Source of the DNA: Pteria penguin
Taxonomy: Eukaryota; Mollusca; Bivalvia; Pterioida; Pteriidae
Assembly: GCA_035048485.1 (NCBI GenBank)
Contig: CM068585.1
Span: 2,535,001-2,599,000, forward strand
Direction of reading: 5' to 3'
DNA length: 64,000 bases
Shown: in pieces, positions 11,601-26,600 of the stretch
Numbering within the stretch: position 1 is the stretch's first letter
Layout: the number at the start of each line of letters is the position of its first letter
Made by a program: the position numbers and the translations under genes
Notes under the pieces: model-generated
The model's input: only the letters and a program-made list of their open reading frames with translations
Told to the model about the DNA's origin: nothing
Database searches by the model: none

Positions 11601-14600
11601 ATCTGGTAGGGGACTACAGGGTTATACAGATCTGACAGACTTTGACATTGATATTGAAGGGGACTACAGGGTTAAACAGATCTGACAGACTTTGACATTG
11701 ATATTGTAGAGGACTACAGGGTTATACAGATCTGACAGACTTTGACATTGATATTGTAGGGGACTACAGGGTTATACATATCTGACAGACTTTGACATTT
11801 ATATGGTAGGGGACTACAGGATTATACACATCTGACAGACTTTGACATTGATATTGAAGGGGACTACAGGGTTAAACAGATCTGACAGACTTTGACATTG
11901 ATATTGTAGGGGACTACAGGGTTATACAGATCTGACAGACTTTGACATTTATATGGTAGGGGACTACAGGGTTATACAGATCTGACAGACTTTGACATTG
12001 ATGTTGAAGGGGACTACAGGGTTAAACAGATCTGACAGACTTTGACATTGATATTGTAGGGGACTACAGGGTTATACAGATCTGACAGACTTTGATATTG
12101 ATATTGTAGGGGACTACAGGGTTATACATATCTGACAGACTTTGACATTTATATTGTAGGGGACTACAGGGTTATACAGATCTGACAGACTTTGACATTG
12201 ATATTGTAGGGGACTACAGGGTTATACAGATCTGACAGACTTTGACATTTATATGGTAGGGGACTACAGGGTTATACAGATCTGACAGATTTTGACATTA
12301 TACTTTATATTGTAGGGAACTACAGGGTTTCCAAAAGGAGCCACTCTAACACATCATAATATACTGAACAATAGTTACTTTGTGGGACGCAGATTGGAGT
12401 ACCATCTAAGGGTATTTATATATTTTGTTCATTGTCCTATCACAGGATGCCTTTGTACTTCTTCGCAACATTTAGCTTGATTTCACATTCACATTTCTGA
12501 TGTCAATGACAATATTGTTACATCTTCTAACCTGGAGATTTTCCATTTAGACATGTTTATTAAACTGTTTTTTTCATTGCTAGTACCTATTGAATTAACC
12601 TTACTAAAATGTTTGTCATCATTCATTGTTTAAATAATGAATAAATGATGATTAACATTACAGTACTGGGTAGGATGGAGGTTGATATGGTATGAACAAA
12701 ACCAAACAAATGTACTTTAAAATAAATGGTCTGTTGCTAGGATACAAGGATCTGTGTACCGGTGCCATTATACCACTGTTTTGCTATGGTGATAGGAAGT
12801 CTCATGATGGTTACCCATGGTTCCACCTGCGTCTTCCCTTGTCCCGGTTTTGATGCTGGTCTTTCCTTAGAGGCAGTGTCCAAGGAAAAGTAATACACAA
12901 TTTTATTTGAACTTAAGGACTTTATTATTGGTTTTGATTCTTTTGTGTATTATGTATTGTAAATTTGGTATGAAATTTTTAAGTCCAACATGTTTACCTT
13001 TGAATTTTTAGATACTTATCAATAAGAAGAAGATACAGATTTATAAATCTGGATTTAATCTTTTTGTCTCTGTACCTAAACCAAGTATTTCAGATTAGGA
13101 AACAATATTGGAGTAATACTTTATATACAAGTATCTTAAATTCTGGACTGTTTTCATCATCATATCTCTTCATTTTTCAGATGCACCTCCCTGTATGGAG
13201 TACCCACTATGTTTATTGACATGCTGAATCATCCCCAGTTTAATTCATTTGATTTCTCCTCACTCTACACTGGTATTATGGCGGGATCTCCATGTCCAAT
13301 AGAAACCATGCGACAGGTCATAGCGAAACTAAACATGCCTCAAGTCACAGTAAGTTTGTAAACCATGCGACAGGTCATAGCAAAACTAAGCATGCCTCAA
13401 GTCACAGTCAGTTTGTAAACCATGCGATAGTGAAACTAAACATGCCTGAAGTCGCTGTAAGTTTATAAAGCAGGGTAAATGACAAATTGTTTTGATTTTC
13501 TGAGCCAGCACCATTAAGTCACAGTAAGTTTATAAGTTTGTAATCATGGGGAATGTTATATTTATTCAAGTGCAGAATATGTCTTAACAATGCATTTTGA
13601 AATTGACAGATAACTCTGACAAACTGCTGATTGCACTGATTTAATCATGCATATGTTTTGCATGCCTACTACACAGTAATCCACATTTTGTGACTACAAC
13701 GTAATCCACACTTTGTGAATTCAAAGTAATCCACATTTTGTGATTAATGCCTCATTTGAGAAATTAAGAAAAACTATATATGAATTCAAACAATTTAATT
13801 CATCTTGAAAACAATATTCTCTGATATGGTGCACTCCTTGACACACATATAATCTGTACAGCTGCTATGATATGGTGCACTCCTTGACACACATATCATC
13901 TGCACAGCTGCTGTGATATGGTGCACTCCTTGACACACATATCATCTGCACAGCTGCTGTGATATGGTGCACTCCTTGACACACATATCATCTGCACAGC
14001 TGCTATGATATGGTGCACTCCTTGACACACATATCATCTGCACAGCTGCTATGATATGGTGCACTCCTTGACACACATACCATCTGCACAGCTGCCATGA
14101 TATGGTGCACTCCTTGACACACATACCATCTGCACAGCTGCTATGATATGGTGCACTCCTTGACACACATATCATCTGCACAGCTGCTATGATATGGTGC
14201 ACTCCTTGACACACATACCATCTGCACAGCTGCTGTGATATGGTGCACTCCTTGACACACATATCATCTGCACAGCTGCTGTGATATGGTTCACTCCTTG
14301 ACACACATACCATCTGCACAGCTGCTGTGATATGGTGCACTCCTTGACACACATATCATCTGCACAGCTGCTATGATATGGTGCACTCCTTGACACACAT
14401 ACCATCTGCACAGCTGCTGTGATATGGTGCACTCCTTGACACACATACCATCTGCACAGCTGCTGTGATATGGTGCACTCCTTGACACACATATCATCTG
14501 CACAGCTGCTGTGATATGGTGCACTCCTTGACACACATATCATCTGCACAGCTGCTATGATATGGTGCACTCCTTGACACACATACCATCTGCACAGCTG

Positions 14601-17600
14601 CTGTGATATGGTGCTGCTGTGATATGGTGAACTCCTTGACACACATATCATCTGCACAGCTTTTATGATATGGTGCACTCCTTGACACACATATCATCTG
14701 CACAGCTGCTATGATATGGTGCACTCCTTGACACACATATCATCTGTACAGCTGCTGTGATATGGTGCACTCCTTAACACACATATCATCTGTTCGGCTG
14801 GAGTGATATGGTGCACTCCTTGACACACATATCATCTGCACAGCTGCTGTGATATGGTGCACTCCTTGACACACATATCATCTGCACAGCTGCTGTGATA
14901 TGGTGCACTCCTTGACACACATATCATCTGCACAGCTGCTGTGATATGGTGCACTCCTTGACACACATACCATCTGCACAGCTGCTATGATATGGTGCAC
15001 TCCTTGACACACATACCATCTGCACAGCTGCTATGATATGGTGCACTCCTTGACACACATATCATCTGCACAGCTGCTGTGATATGGTGCACTCCTTGAC
15101 ACACATATCATCTGCACAGCTGCTATGATATGGTGCACTCCTTAACACACATATCATCTGCACAGCTGCTATGATATGGTGCACTCCTTGACACACATAC
15201 CATCTGCACAGCTGCTGTGATATGGTGCACTCCTTGACACACATACCATCTGCACAGCTGCTGTGATATGGTGCACTCCTTGACACACATATCATCTGCA
15301 CAGCTGCTGTGATATGGTGCACTCCTTGACACACATATCATCTGCACAGCTGCTATGATATGGTGCACTCCTTGACACACATACCATCTGCACAGCTGCT
15401 GTGATATGGTGCTGCTGTGATATGGTGCACTCCTTGACACACATATCATCTGCACAGCTGCTATGATATGGTGCACTCCTTGACATACATACCATCTGCA
15501 CAGCTGCTATGATATGGTGCACTCCTTAACACACATATCATCTGTACAGCTGCTGTGATATGGTGCACTCCTTGACACACATATCATCTGCACAGCTGCT
15601 GTGATATGGTGCACTCCTTGACACACATACCATCTGCACGCCTGCTATGATATGGTGCACTCCTTGACACACATACCATCTGCACGGCTGCTATGATATG
15701 GTGCACTCCTTGACACACATATCATCTGCACAGCTGCTATGATATGGTGCACTCCTTGACACACATACCATCTGCACGGCTGCTATGATATGGTGCACTC
15801 CTTGACACACATACCATCTGCACGGCTGCTATGATATGGTGCACTCCTTGACACACATATCATCTGCACAGCTGCTATGATATGGTGCACTCCTTGACAC
15901 ACATACCATCTGCACAGCTGCTATGATATGGTGCACTCCTTGACACACATACCATCTGCATGGCTGCTATGATATGGTGCACTCCTTGACACACATATCA
16001 TCTGCACAGCTGCTGTGATATGGTGCACTCCTTGACACACATATAATCTGCACAGCTGCTGTGATATGGTTCACTCCTTGACACACATATAATCTGCACA
16101 GCTGCTGTGATATGGTGCACTCCTTGACACACATACCATCTGCACAGCTGCCATGATATGGTGCACTCCTTAACACACATATCATCTGTACAGCTGCTGT
16201 GATATGGTGCACTCCTTGACACACATATCATCTGTACAGCTGCTGTGATATGGTGCACTCCTTGACACACATACCATCTGCACAGCTGCTGTGATATGGT
16301 GCACTCCTTGACACACATATCATCTGCACAGCTGCTGTGATATGGTGCACTCCTTGACACACATATCATCTGCACAGCTGCTGTGATATGGTGCACTCCT
16401 TGACACACATATCATCTGCACAGCTGCTATGATATGGTGCACTCCTTGACACACATATCATCTGCACAGCTGCTGTGATATGGTGCACTCCTTGACACAC
16501 ATATCATCTGCACAGCTGCTGTGATATGGTGCACTCCTTGACACACATATCATCTGTACAGCTGCTATGATATGGTGCACTCCTTGACACACATATCATC
16601 TTCACAGCTGCTGTGATATGGTGCACTCCTTAACACACATATCATCTGTTCGGCTGGAGTGATATGGTGCACTCCTTGACACACATATCATCTGCACAGC
16701 TGCTGTGATATGGTGCACTCCTTGACACACATATCATCTGCACAGCTGCTGTGATATGGTGCACTCCTTGACACACATATCATCTGCACAGCTGCTGTGA
16801 TATGGTGCACTCCTTGACACACATACCATCTGCACAGCTGCTATGATATGGTGCACTCCTTGACACACATACCATCTGCACAGCTGCTATGATATGGTGC
16901 ACTCCTTGACACACATATCATCTGCACAGCTGCTGTGATATGGTGCACTCCTTGACACACATATCATCTGCACAGCTGCTATGATATGGTGCACTCCTTA
17001 ACACACATATCATCTGCACAGCTGCTATGATATGGTGCACTCCTTGACACACATACCATCTGCACAGCTGCTGTGATATGGTGCACTCCTTGACACACAT
17101 ACCATCTGCACAGCTGCTGTGATATGGTGCACTCCTTGACACACATATCATCTGCACAGCTGCTGTGATATGGTGCACTCCTTGACACACATATCATCTG
17201 CACAGCTGCTATGATATGGTGCACTCCTTGACACACATACCATCTGCACAGCTGCTGTGATATGGTGCTGCTGTGATATGGTGCACTCCTTGACACACAT
17301 ATCATCTGCACAGCTGCTATGATATGGTGCACTCCTTGACATACATACCATCTGCACAGCTGCTATGATATGGTGCACTCCTTAACACACATATCATCTG
17401 TACAGCTGCTGTGATATGGTGCACTCCTTGACACACATATCATCTGCACAGCTGCTGTGATATGGTGCACTCCTTGACACACATATCATCTGCACAGCTG
17501 CTGTGATATGGTGCACTCCTTGACACACATATCATCTGCACAGCTGCTGTGATATGGTGCACTCCTTGACACACATACCATCTGCACAGCTGCTATGATA

Positions 17601-20600
17601 TGGTGCACTCCTTGACACACATACCATCTGCACAGCTGCTATGATATGGTGCACTCCTTGACACACATATCATCTGCACAGCTGCTGTGATATGGTGCAC
17701 TCCTTGACACACATATCATCTGCACAGCTGCTATGATATGGTGCACTCCTTAACACACATATCATCTGCACAGCTGCTATGATATGGTGCACTCCTTGAC
17801 ACACATACCATCTGCACAGCTGCTGTGATATGGTGCACTCCTTGACACACATACCATCTGCACAGCTGCTGTGATATGGTGCACTCCTTGACACACATAT
17901 CATCTGCACAGCTGCTGTGATATGGTGCACTCCTTGACACACATATCATCTGCACAGCTGCTATGATATGGTGCACTCCTTGACACACATACCATCTGCA
18001 CAGCTGCTGTGATATGGTGCTGCTGTGATATGGTGCACTCCTTGACACACATATCATCTGCACAGCTGCTATGATATGGTGCACTCCTTGACATACATAC
18101 CATCTGCACAGCTGCTATGATATGGTGCACTCCTTAACACACATATCATCTGTACAGCTGCTGTGATATGGTGCACTCCTTGACACACATATCATCTGCA
18201 CAGCTGCTGTGATATGGTGCACTCCTTGACACACATACCATCTGCACGCCTGCTATGATATGGTGCACTCCTTGACACACATACCATCTGCACGGCTGCT
18301 ATGATATGGTGCACTCCTTGACACACATATCATCTGCACAGCTGCTATGATATGGTGCACTCCTTGACACACATACCATCTGCACGGCTGCTATGATATG
18401 GTGCACTCCTTGACACACATACCATCTGCACGGCTGCTATGATATGGTGCACTCCTTGACACACATATCATCTGCACAGCTGCTATGATATGGTGCACTC
18501 CTTGACACACATACCATCTGCACAGCTGCTATGATATGGTGCACTCCTTGACACACATACCATCTGCATGGCTGCTATGATATGGTGCACTCCTTGACAC
18601 ACATATCATCTGCACAGCTGCTGTGATATGGTGCACTCCTTGACACACATATAATCTGCACAGCTGCTGTGATATGGTTCACTCCTTGACACACATATAA
18701 TCTGCACAGCTGCTGTGATATGGTGCACTCCTTGACACACATACCATCTGCACAGCTGCCATGATATGGTGCACTCCTTAACACACATATCATCTGTACA
18801 GCTGCTGTGATATGGTGCACTCCTTGACACACATATCATCTGTACAGCTGCTGTGATATGGTGCACTCCTTGACACACATACCATCTGCACAGCTGCTGT
18901 GATATGGTGCACTCCTTGACACACATATCATCTGCACAGCTGCTGTGATATGGTGCACTCCTTGACACACATATCATCTGCACAGCTGCTGTGATATGGT
19001 GCACTCCTTGACACACATATCATCTGCACAGCTGCTATGATATGGTGCACTCCTTGACACACATATCATCTGCACAGCTGCTGTGATATGGTGCACTCCT
19101 TGACACACATATCATCTGCACAGCTGCTGTGATATGGTGCACTCCTTGACACACATATCATCTGTACAGCTGCTATGATATGGTGCACTCCTTGACACAC
19201 ATATCATCTGCACAGCTGCTGTGATATGGTGCACTCCTTGACACACATATCATCTGCACAGCTGCTATGATATGGTGCACTCCTTGACACACATACCATC
19301 TGCACAGCTGCTGTGATATGGTGCACTCCTTGACACACATATCATCTGCACAGCTGCTGTGATATGGTGCACTCCTTGACACACATATAATCTGCACAGC
19401 TGCTGTGATATGGTTCACTCCTTGACACACATACAATCTGCACAGCTGCTGTGATATGGTGCACTCCTTGACACACATACCATCTGCACAGCTGCTGTGA
19501 TATGGTGCACTCCTTGACACACATATCATCTGCACAGCTGCTGTGATATGGTGCACTGCTTGACACACATATCATCTGCACAGCTGCTGTGATATGGTGC
19601 ACTCCTTGACACACATATCATCTGCACAGCTGCTGTGATATGGTGCACTCCTTGACACACATACCATCTGTACAGCTGCTGTGATATGGTTCACTCCTTG
19701 ACACACATATCATCTGCACAGCTGCTGTGATACAAGGCCATTATTGTCAAAAAATGCTACTTGAGTTTTTACGCTCATCAATCCACTCAAAGCTTATGTT
19801 GGAACTATTCTCTAACTGTCTTACATAGTAAAACTCAACTCCAAATTCTGGCAAGGAAATGGTGTCTTGCTGGATCCACTAGAGCTCAATCCAGCTTGTT
19901 CTTGAGATCTGCCATATTGTTTACGTTGACAGGCATCCATATCACACATTAATTCAATTTCAAATTCGCAGCATGTAATCAAGTATTCAAATGCCTCAAA
20001 TTTCCTTTCATCAATCAATCAATCAGAATTTTTATAACTGATTCATTTACATTAGAATAAACATTTGTTTATTTCCATAGGAATTCACCACTTCATTACT
20101 CATTGGTATGAAAATAATTATTTCTTTCAAGGTCAAATATCATATGTGCTATAAATATCATACGTGCTATAAACATCAAAAGTTGACCAGTATAATGTTT
20201 ACTTGAATTTTAATTTGTTGATCGACACATTAATAATCAGATTTTGCACATAAAGAATTAGTACAGTGATTTCTAGAGGTGGATCCAAGACTGCACTGAG
20301 GAAGACCTGAAAAAATGTAATGAGTCCAAAAACAACAACTATAGTAATGGCTTAAGTAATACTGTCTCACCCCACCCTCTTCTTATTGTTAGCTTAAGTG
20401 ACACATTCTCACTCCACCCTCTTCTCATTAGTAGCTTTAGAGACACATTCTCACTCCACCCTCTTCTCATTGGTAGCGTTAGAGACACATTCTCACTCCA
20501 CCCTCTTCCCATTGTTACAGGCATGATTCTGATCAGTTTTAAAGTTGATTTCAGCTTTTTTGTTGCAAGAAAATGTTCTCATAACTTTCTGAATTTAGTT

Positions 20601-23600
20601 GGAAATATGAAGAATTGCACTTTTTGTTTAGGGGTTTATATTATAATCAGCTTCTCTGATACCATTGTCAGATATTTTCATTTCTGATCAAAATCTCGTC
20701 TGTTATTAGCTAAGTGACACATTCTCATTCCACCCTCTTCGTGTTGTTAGCTTAAGTGACACACTGTCACTACACTGTCTTCCTGTTGTTAGCAAAGTGA
20801 CACATTCTCACTCCACCTCTTCCCATTGTTATATCACTTGCATGTTTGTTCTTATGCTCAGTCTGATGTAACTGCTAAATATGTAAAGAAACTGAATATG
20901 GAATTTTTATCCATATGTAAATTGAATCTGGGGATACAACACCCTTTTTTGTATCTGCCACTGGGGTTGACAAGCTTAACTTTGTATCAAAAATTATATG
21001 GAGTTTGGAATGTTCATATCTATGAACAACAAATTGCATTACGTAACAGTGACAATTGAATTTGTTCAGGTTTGCATGAGTATACACAGCACACATATCA
21101 CACTACTCATGTTCTCTAGGTGATTCTACACACATATCCCACTACTCATGTTCTCTAGGTGATTCTACACACATATCCCACTGCTTATGTTCTCTAGGTG
21201 ATTCTACACACATATCCCACTGCTTATGTTCTCTAGGTGATTCTACACACATATCCCACTGCTTATGTTCTCTAGGTGATTCTACACACATATCCCACTA
21301 CTCATGTTCTCTAGGTGATTATACACACATATCCCACTACTCATGTTCTCTAGATGATTCTACACACATATCCCACTACTCATGTTCTCTAGGTGATTCT
21401 ACACACATATCCCAGTGTTCATGTTCTCTAGATGCTTCTACACACATATCCCACTACTCATGTTCTCTAGGTGATTCTACACACATATCCTACTACTCAT
21501 GTTCTCTATTTGATTATACACACATATCCCAGTGTTCATGTTCTGTAGATGATTATATACACATATCCCACTGCTCATGTTCTCTAGGTGATTCTACACA
21601 CATATCCCACTACTCATGTTCTCTAGATGATTCTACACACATATCCCACTATTTATGTTCTTTAGATGATTATACACACATATCCCATTGTTCATGTTCT
21701 TTAGATGATTCTACACACATATCCCACTGTTTATGTTGTTTAGATATTCCAGTGCACATGTTCTCCAGGTGTTTCTACACACATATCCCACTGCTCATGT
21801 TTTCTAGATGTTTCTACATACATATCCCACTACTCATGTTCTCTAGATGATTCTACACACATATCCCAATGTTCATGTTCTCTAGGTGATTCTACACACA
21901 TATCCCACTGCTCATGTTCTCTAGGTGATTATACACACATATCCCACTATTTATGTTCTTTAGATGATTCTACACACATATCCCAGTGTTCATGTTCTTT
22001 AGATGATTCTACACACATATCCCACTACTCATGTTCTCTAGATGATTCTACACACATATCCCACTACTCATATTCTCTATGTGATTATACACACATATCC
22101 CACTACTCATGTTTTCTAGATGATTCTACACACATATCCCACTGCTCATGATCTCTAGGTGATTCTACACACATATCCTACTACTCATGTTCTCTAGATG
22201 ATTCTACACACATATCCCACTACTCATGTTCTCTAGGTGATTCTACACACATATCCCACTACTCATGTTCTCTAGATGATTCTACACACATATCCCACTA
22301 CTCATGTTCTCTAGGTGATTCTACACACATATCCCACTACTCATGTTCTCTAGATGATTCTACACACATATCCCACTACTCATGTTCTCTAAGTGATTCT
22401 ACACACATACCCCACTACTCATGTTCTCTAGATGTTTCTACACACATATCCCAATGTTCATGTTCTCTAGGTGATTCTACACACATATCCCACTGCTCAT
22501 GTTCTCTAGGTGATTATACACACATATCCCACTATTTATGTTCTTTAGATGATTCTACACACATATCCCAGTGTTCATGTTCTTTAGATGATTCTACACA
22601 CATATCCCACTACTCATGTTCTCTAGATGATTCTACACACATATCCCACTACTCATATTCTCTATGTGATTATACACACATATCCCACTACTCATGTTCT
22701 CTAGATGATTCTACACACATATCCCACTGTTCATGATCTCTAGGTGATTCTACACACATATCCCACTACTCATGTTCTCTAGATGATTCTACACACATAT
22801 CCCACTACTCATGTTCTCTAGGTGATTCTACACACATATCCCACTACTCATGTTCTCTAGATGATTCTACACACATATCCCACTACTCATGTTCTCTAGG
22901 TGATTCTACACACATACCCCACTACTCATGTTCTCTAGGTGATTCTACACACATATCCCACTTCTCATGTTCTCTAGATGATTCTACACACATATCCCAC
23001 TACTCATGTTCTCTAGATGATTATACACACATATCCCACTGCTCATGTTTTCTAGATGATTATACACACATATCCCACTACTCATGTTCTCCAGATGATT
23101 CTACACACATATCCCAGTGTTCATGTTCTTTAGATGATTCTACACACATATCCCAGTGTTCATGTTCTTTAGATGATTCTACACACATATTCCACTACTC
23201 ATGTTCTCTAGATGATTCTACACACATATCCCACTACTCATATTCTCTATGTGATTATACACACATATCCCACTACTCATGTTCTCTAGATGATTCTACA
23301 CACATATCCCACTGCTCATGATCTCTAGGTGATTCTACACACATATCCCACTACTCATGTTCTCTAGATGATTCTACACACATATCCCACTACTCATGTT
23401 CTCTAGGTGATTCTACACACATATCCCACTACTCATGTTCTTTAGATGATTCTACACACATATCCCACTACTCATGTTCTCTAGGTGATTCTACACACAT
23501 ATCCCACTACTCATGTTCTCTAGGTGATTCTACACACATATCCGACTTCTCATGTTCTCTAGATGATTCTACACATATATCCCACTACTCATGTTCTCTA

Positions 23601-26600
23601 GATGATTATACACACATATCCCACTACTCATGTTCTCTAGGTGATTCTACACACATATCCCACTACTCATGTTCTCTAGGTGATTCTACACACATATCCC
23701 ACTATTTATGTTCTTTAGATGATTATACACACATATCCCACTGTTCATGCTCTTTAGATGATTCTACACACATATCCCTCTGTTTATGTTGTTTAGATAT
23801 TCCAGTGCACATGTTCTCTAGATGATTCTACATACAAATCCCAGTGTGTATGTTCACTGTATAATTCTACATATATAAAGATTGTTGTAGGTATGTTATG
23901 GTACAACAGAGACTAGTCCTGTAACACATCAATGTTTTATGGATGATCCTGTGGAGAAAAGAGTATCTACCATTGGAAGACCTCATGATAATGTAGAGGT
24001 AAATCTCCTTATGCTATCTACATGTCTCCTTATGTTATCTACATGCTTCCTTATGTTATCTACATGTCTCCTTATGCTATCTACATGTCTCCTTATGTTA
24101 TCTACATGTCTCCTTATGCTATCTACACGTCTCCTTATGTTATCTACATGTCTCCTTATTTTATCTACATGTCTCCTTGTGTTATCTACATGTCTCCTTA
24201 TGTTATCTACTTGCTTCATTATGTTATCTTATCATCTCTTTATGTTTTCTGCATGTTACCTTCTGTTATCTACTTGTCTCCTTATGTTATCTACTTGTCT
24301 CATTATGTTATCTGCATGTTACCTTATGTTATCTACATGTCTCCTGATGTTATCTACAAGTCTCCTTATTTTATCTACATGTCTCCTTATGTTATGTACA
24401 TGTCTCCTTATGTTATGTACATGTCTCCTTATGTTATCTATATGTCTCCTTATGTTATCTGCATGTCTCCTTATGTTATCTGCATGTTACCTTATGTTAT
24501 CTGCATGTCTCCTTATGTTATCTACATGTCTCCTTATGTTATCTACTTGTCTCCTTATGTTATGTACATGTCTCCTTATGCTATTTACATGTCTACTTAT
24601 GTTATCTACATGTCTCCTTATGTTATCTACTTGCCTTCTTATGTTATCTACATGTCTCCTTATGTTATCTATATGTCTCCTTATGTTATCTGCATGTCTC
24701 CTCATGTTATCTGCATGTTACCTTATGTTATCTGCATGTCTCCTTATGTTATCTACATGTCTCCTTATGTTATCTACTTGTCTCCTTATGTTATCTACTT
24801 GCTTCATTATCTTATCTTATCATCTCTTTAAGTTTTCTGCATGTTACCTTCTGTTATCTACTTGTCTCCTTATGTTATCTACTTGTCTCATTATGTTATC
24901 TGCATGTTACCTTATGTTATCTACATGTCTCCTGATGTTATCTACATGTCTCCTTATTTTATCTACATGTTTCCTTATGTTATCTACATGTCTCCTTATG
25001 TTATGTACATGTCTCCTTATGTTATGTACATGTCTCCTCATGCTATCTACATGTCTCCTTATTTTATCTACATGTCTCCTTATGTTATCTACATGTCTCC
25101 TTATGTTATCTACTTGTCTCCTTATGTTATCTACTTGCCTCATTATGTTATCTACTTGCCTCATTATGTTATCTGCATGTTACCTTCTGGTATCTACTTG
25201 TCTCTTTATGTTATCTACTTGTCTCTTAAAAAGGTCACACTATGTGCCAGATGCTCTATAGTAATCACTCTGTCTGTCTGTCTGTTTGTTTGTTGGTCTG
25301 TGTCTGTCTTTCAGTCTGTCCATCTGTCTGTCATCACTTTCTTCCACACACAATAACTTGAGTTTCCTTTGAACAAATTTCATAAATTTTATACATAATG
25401 TTTTGATGAATAAAAGGAGGAAGACTTTTGATTTTAAAGATTATCCGATTTGTAATTACAAAGTAATTGGACTTGGAAATTTTTGTTCATGCCAATAGAA
25501 TTATAATAATTATCTTGTCAGCACTTTTTTTGGCACACATAACGTCAGTTTTTTAAGAGGATTATCATAAGTACATTTCAAAATAAGATAGAAGATGGTG
25601 ACAGGAAGACATCAATAGCTTTCGAGGTCAAAGGTGAAGGTACAATCAGATGTGAAATATAAACATGGTTTTGACACATCAATACTTGGTTCTGATGTGA
25701 TAACTCAATAAGAATATGTCCTAGAGTATTCAAACTTTATACATACATGTAGATAGAGAAAGGCTAGTGGTAAACATGTATACCATTTGAGGTCAAAGGT
25801 CAGCTTCACAGTAAGATGTTACATTTAAATATTTTAAGATGAGAGGTTAATAAACTTTCAATGTAAATTAAATTGAATTGAATATTATAAGATATACATG
25901 TAATGCTGCTGTTTGCTATAAAAGCCTTTCGGCAGGACCCTTCCTGACTTTGTCAGTGTTCTAGTTGAATCTTCACTATTGTCATTGTGATTAATATGTA
26001 GGTTGTGTTATCTAATCATCTCTTTATGTTCTCTACTTGTTACCTTCTGTAATGTACTTTCCTTCCTATGTTATCTACATGTTACCTTATGTTATCTCAT
26101 GTCTCCATGTTATCAAATTGTCTCTACGTTTTCTACATGTCTCATCTACAGGAATGTATGGTGTTTCCTATAATTATTCATCTATTTAAAGGAAGACATA
26201 CTTTTAATGTATGTTACCTTTTCAGATATATTTCATTAATTTTTATTCTTGTATATGCATTACTATATTTGTTATATCTTTATTTATCTATATATTTGTT
26301 ATATCTCTATGTGGTCTTTACAATGTTTCTCAGGCCAAGATTGTGAACGAGGAGGGAAAGGTTGTGCCAGTGAATACCGCTGGAGAGCTCTGTACAAGGG
26401 GCTATACCACGATGCTGCATTACTGGGATGATCCAAATAAAACTGCTCAAAGTATCTCTGCAGATAGATGGTACCATTCTGGGTAAGTAACTAGGTCACC
26501 TATCTATACATGGTACCATCCTGGGTAAGTAACTAGGTCACCTATCTATACATGGTACCATTCTAGGTAAGTAACTAGGTCACCTATCTATACATGGTAT

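Noticed and set aside
13942..19614. Many - strand ORFs of 76-167 codons with MCQGVHHI repeats
   Set aside because: Artefacts of the 46-bp array. Identical ORFs recur at 752 and 1856-bp shifts because the DNA blocks are duplicated.
23939..25261. 440-codon + strand ORF, hydrophobic CLLMLST repeats, membrane-protein-like
   Set aside because: It starts inside ACSF2 exon h and runs through the splice donor into a 21-bp array; the period of 21 keeps the frame open without any coding constraint.
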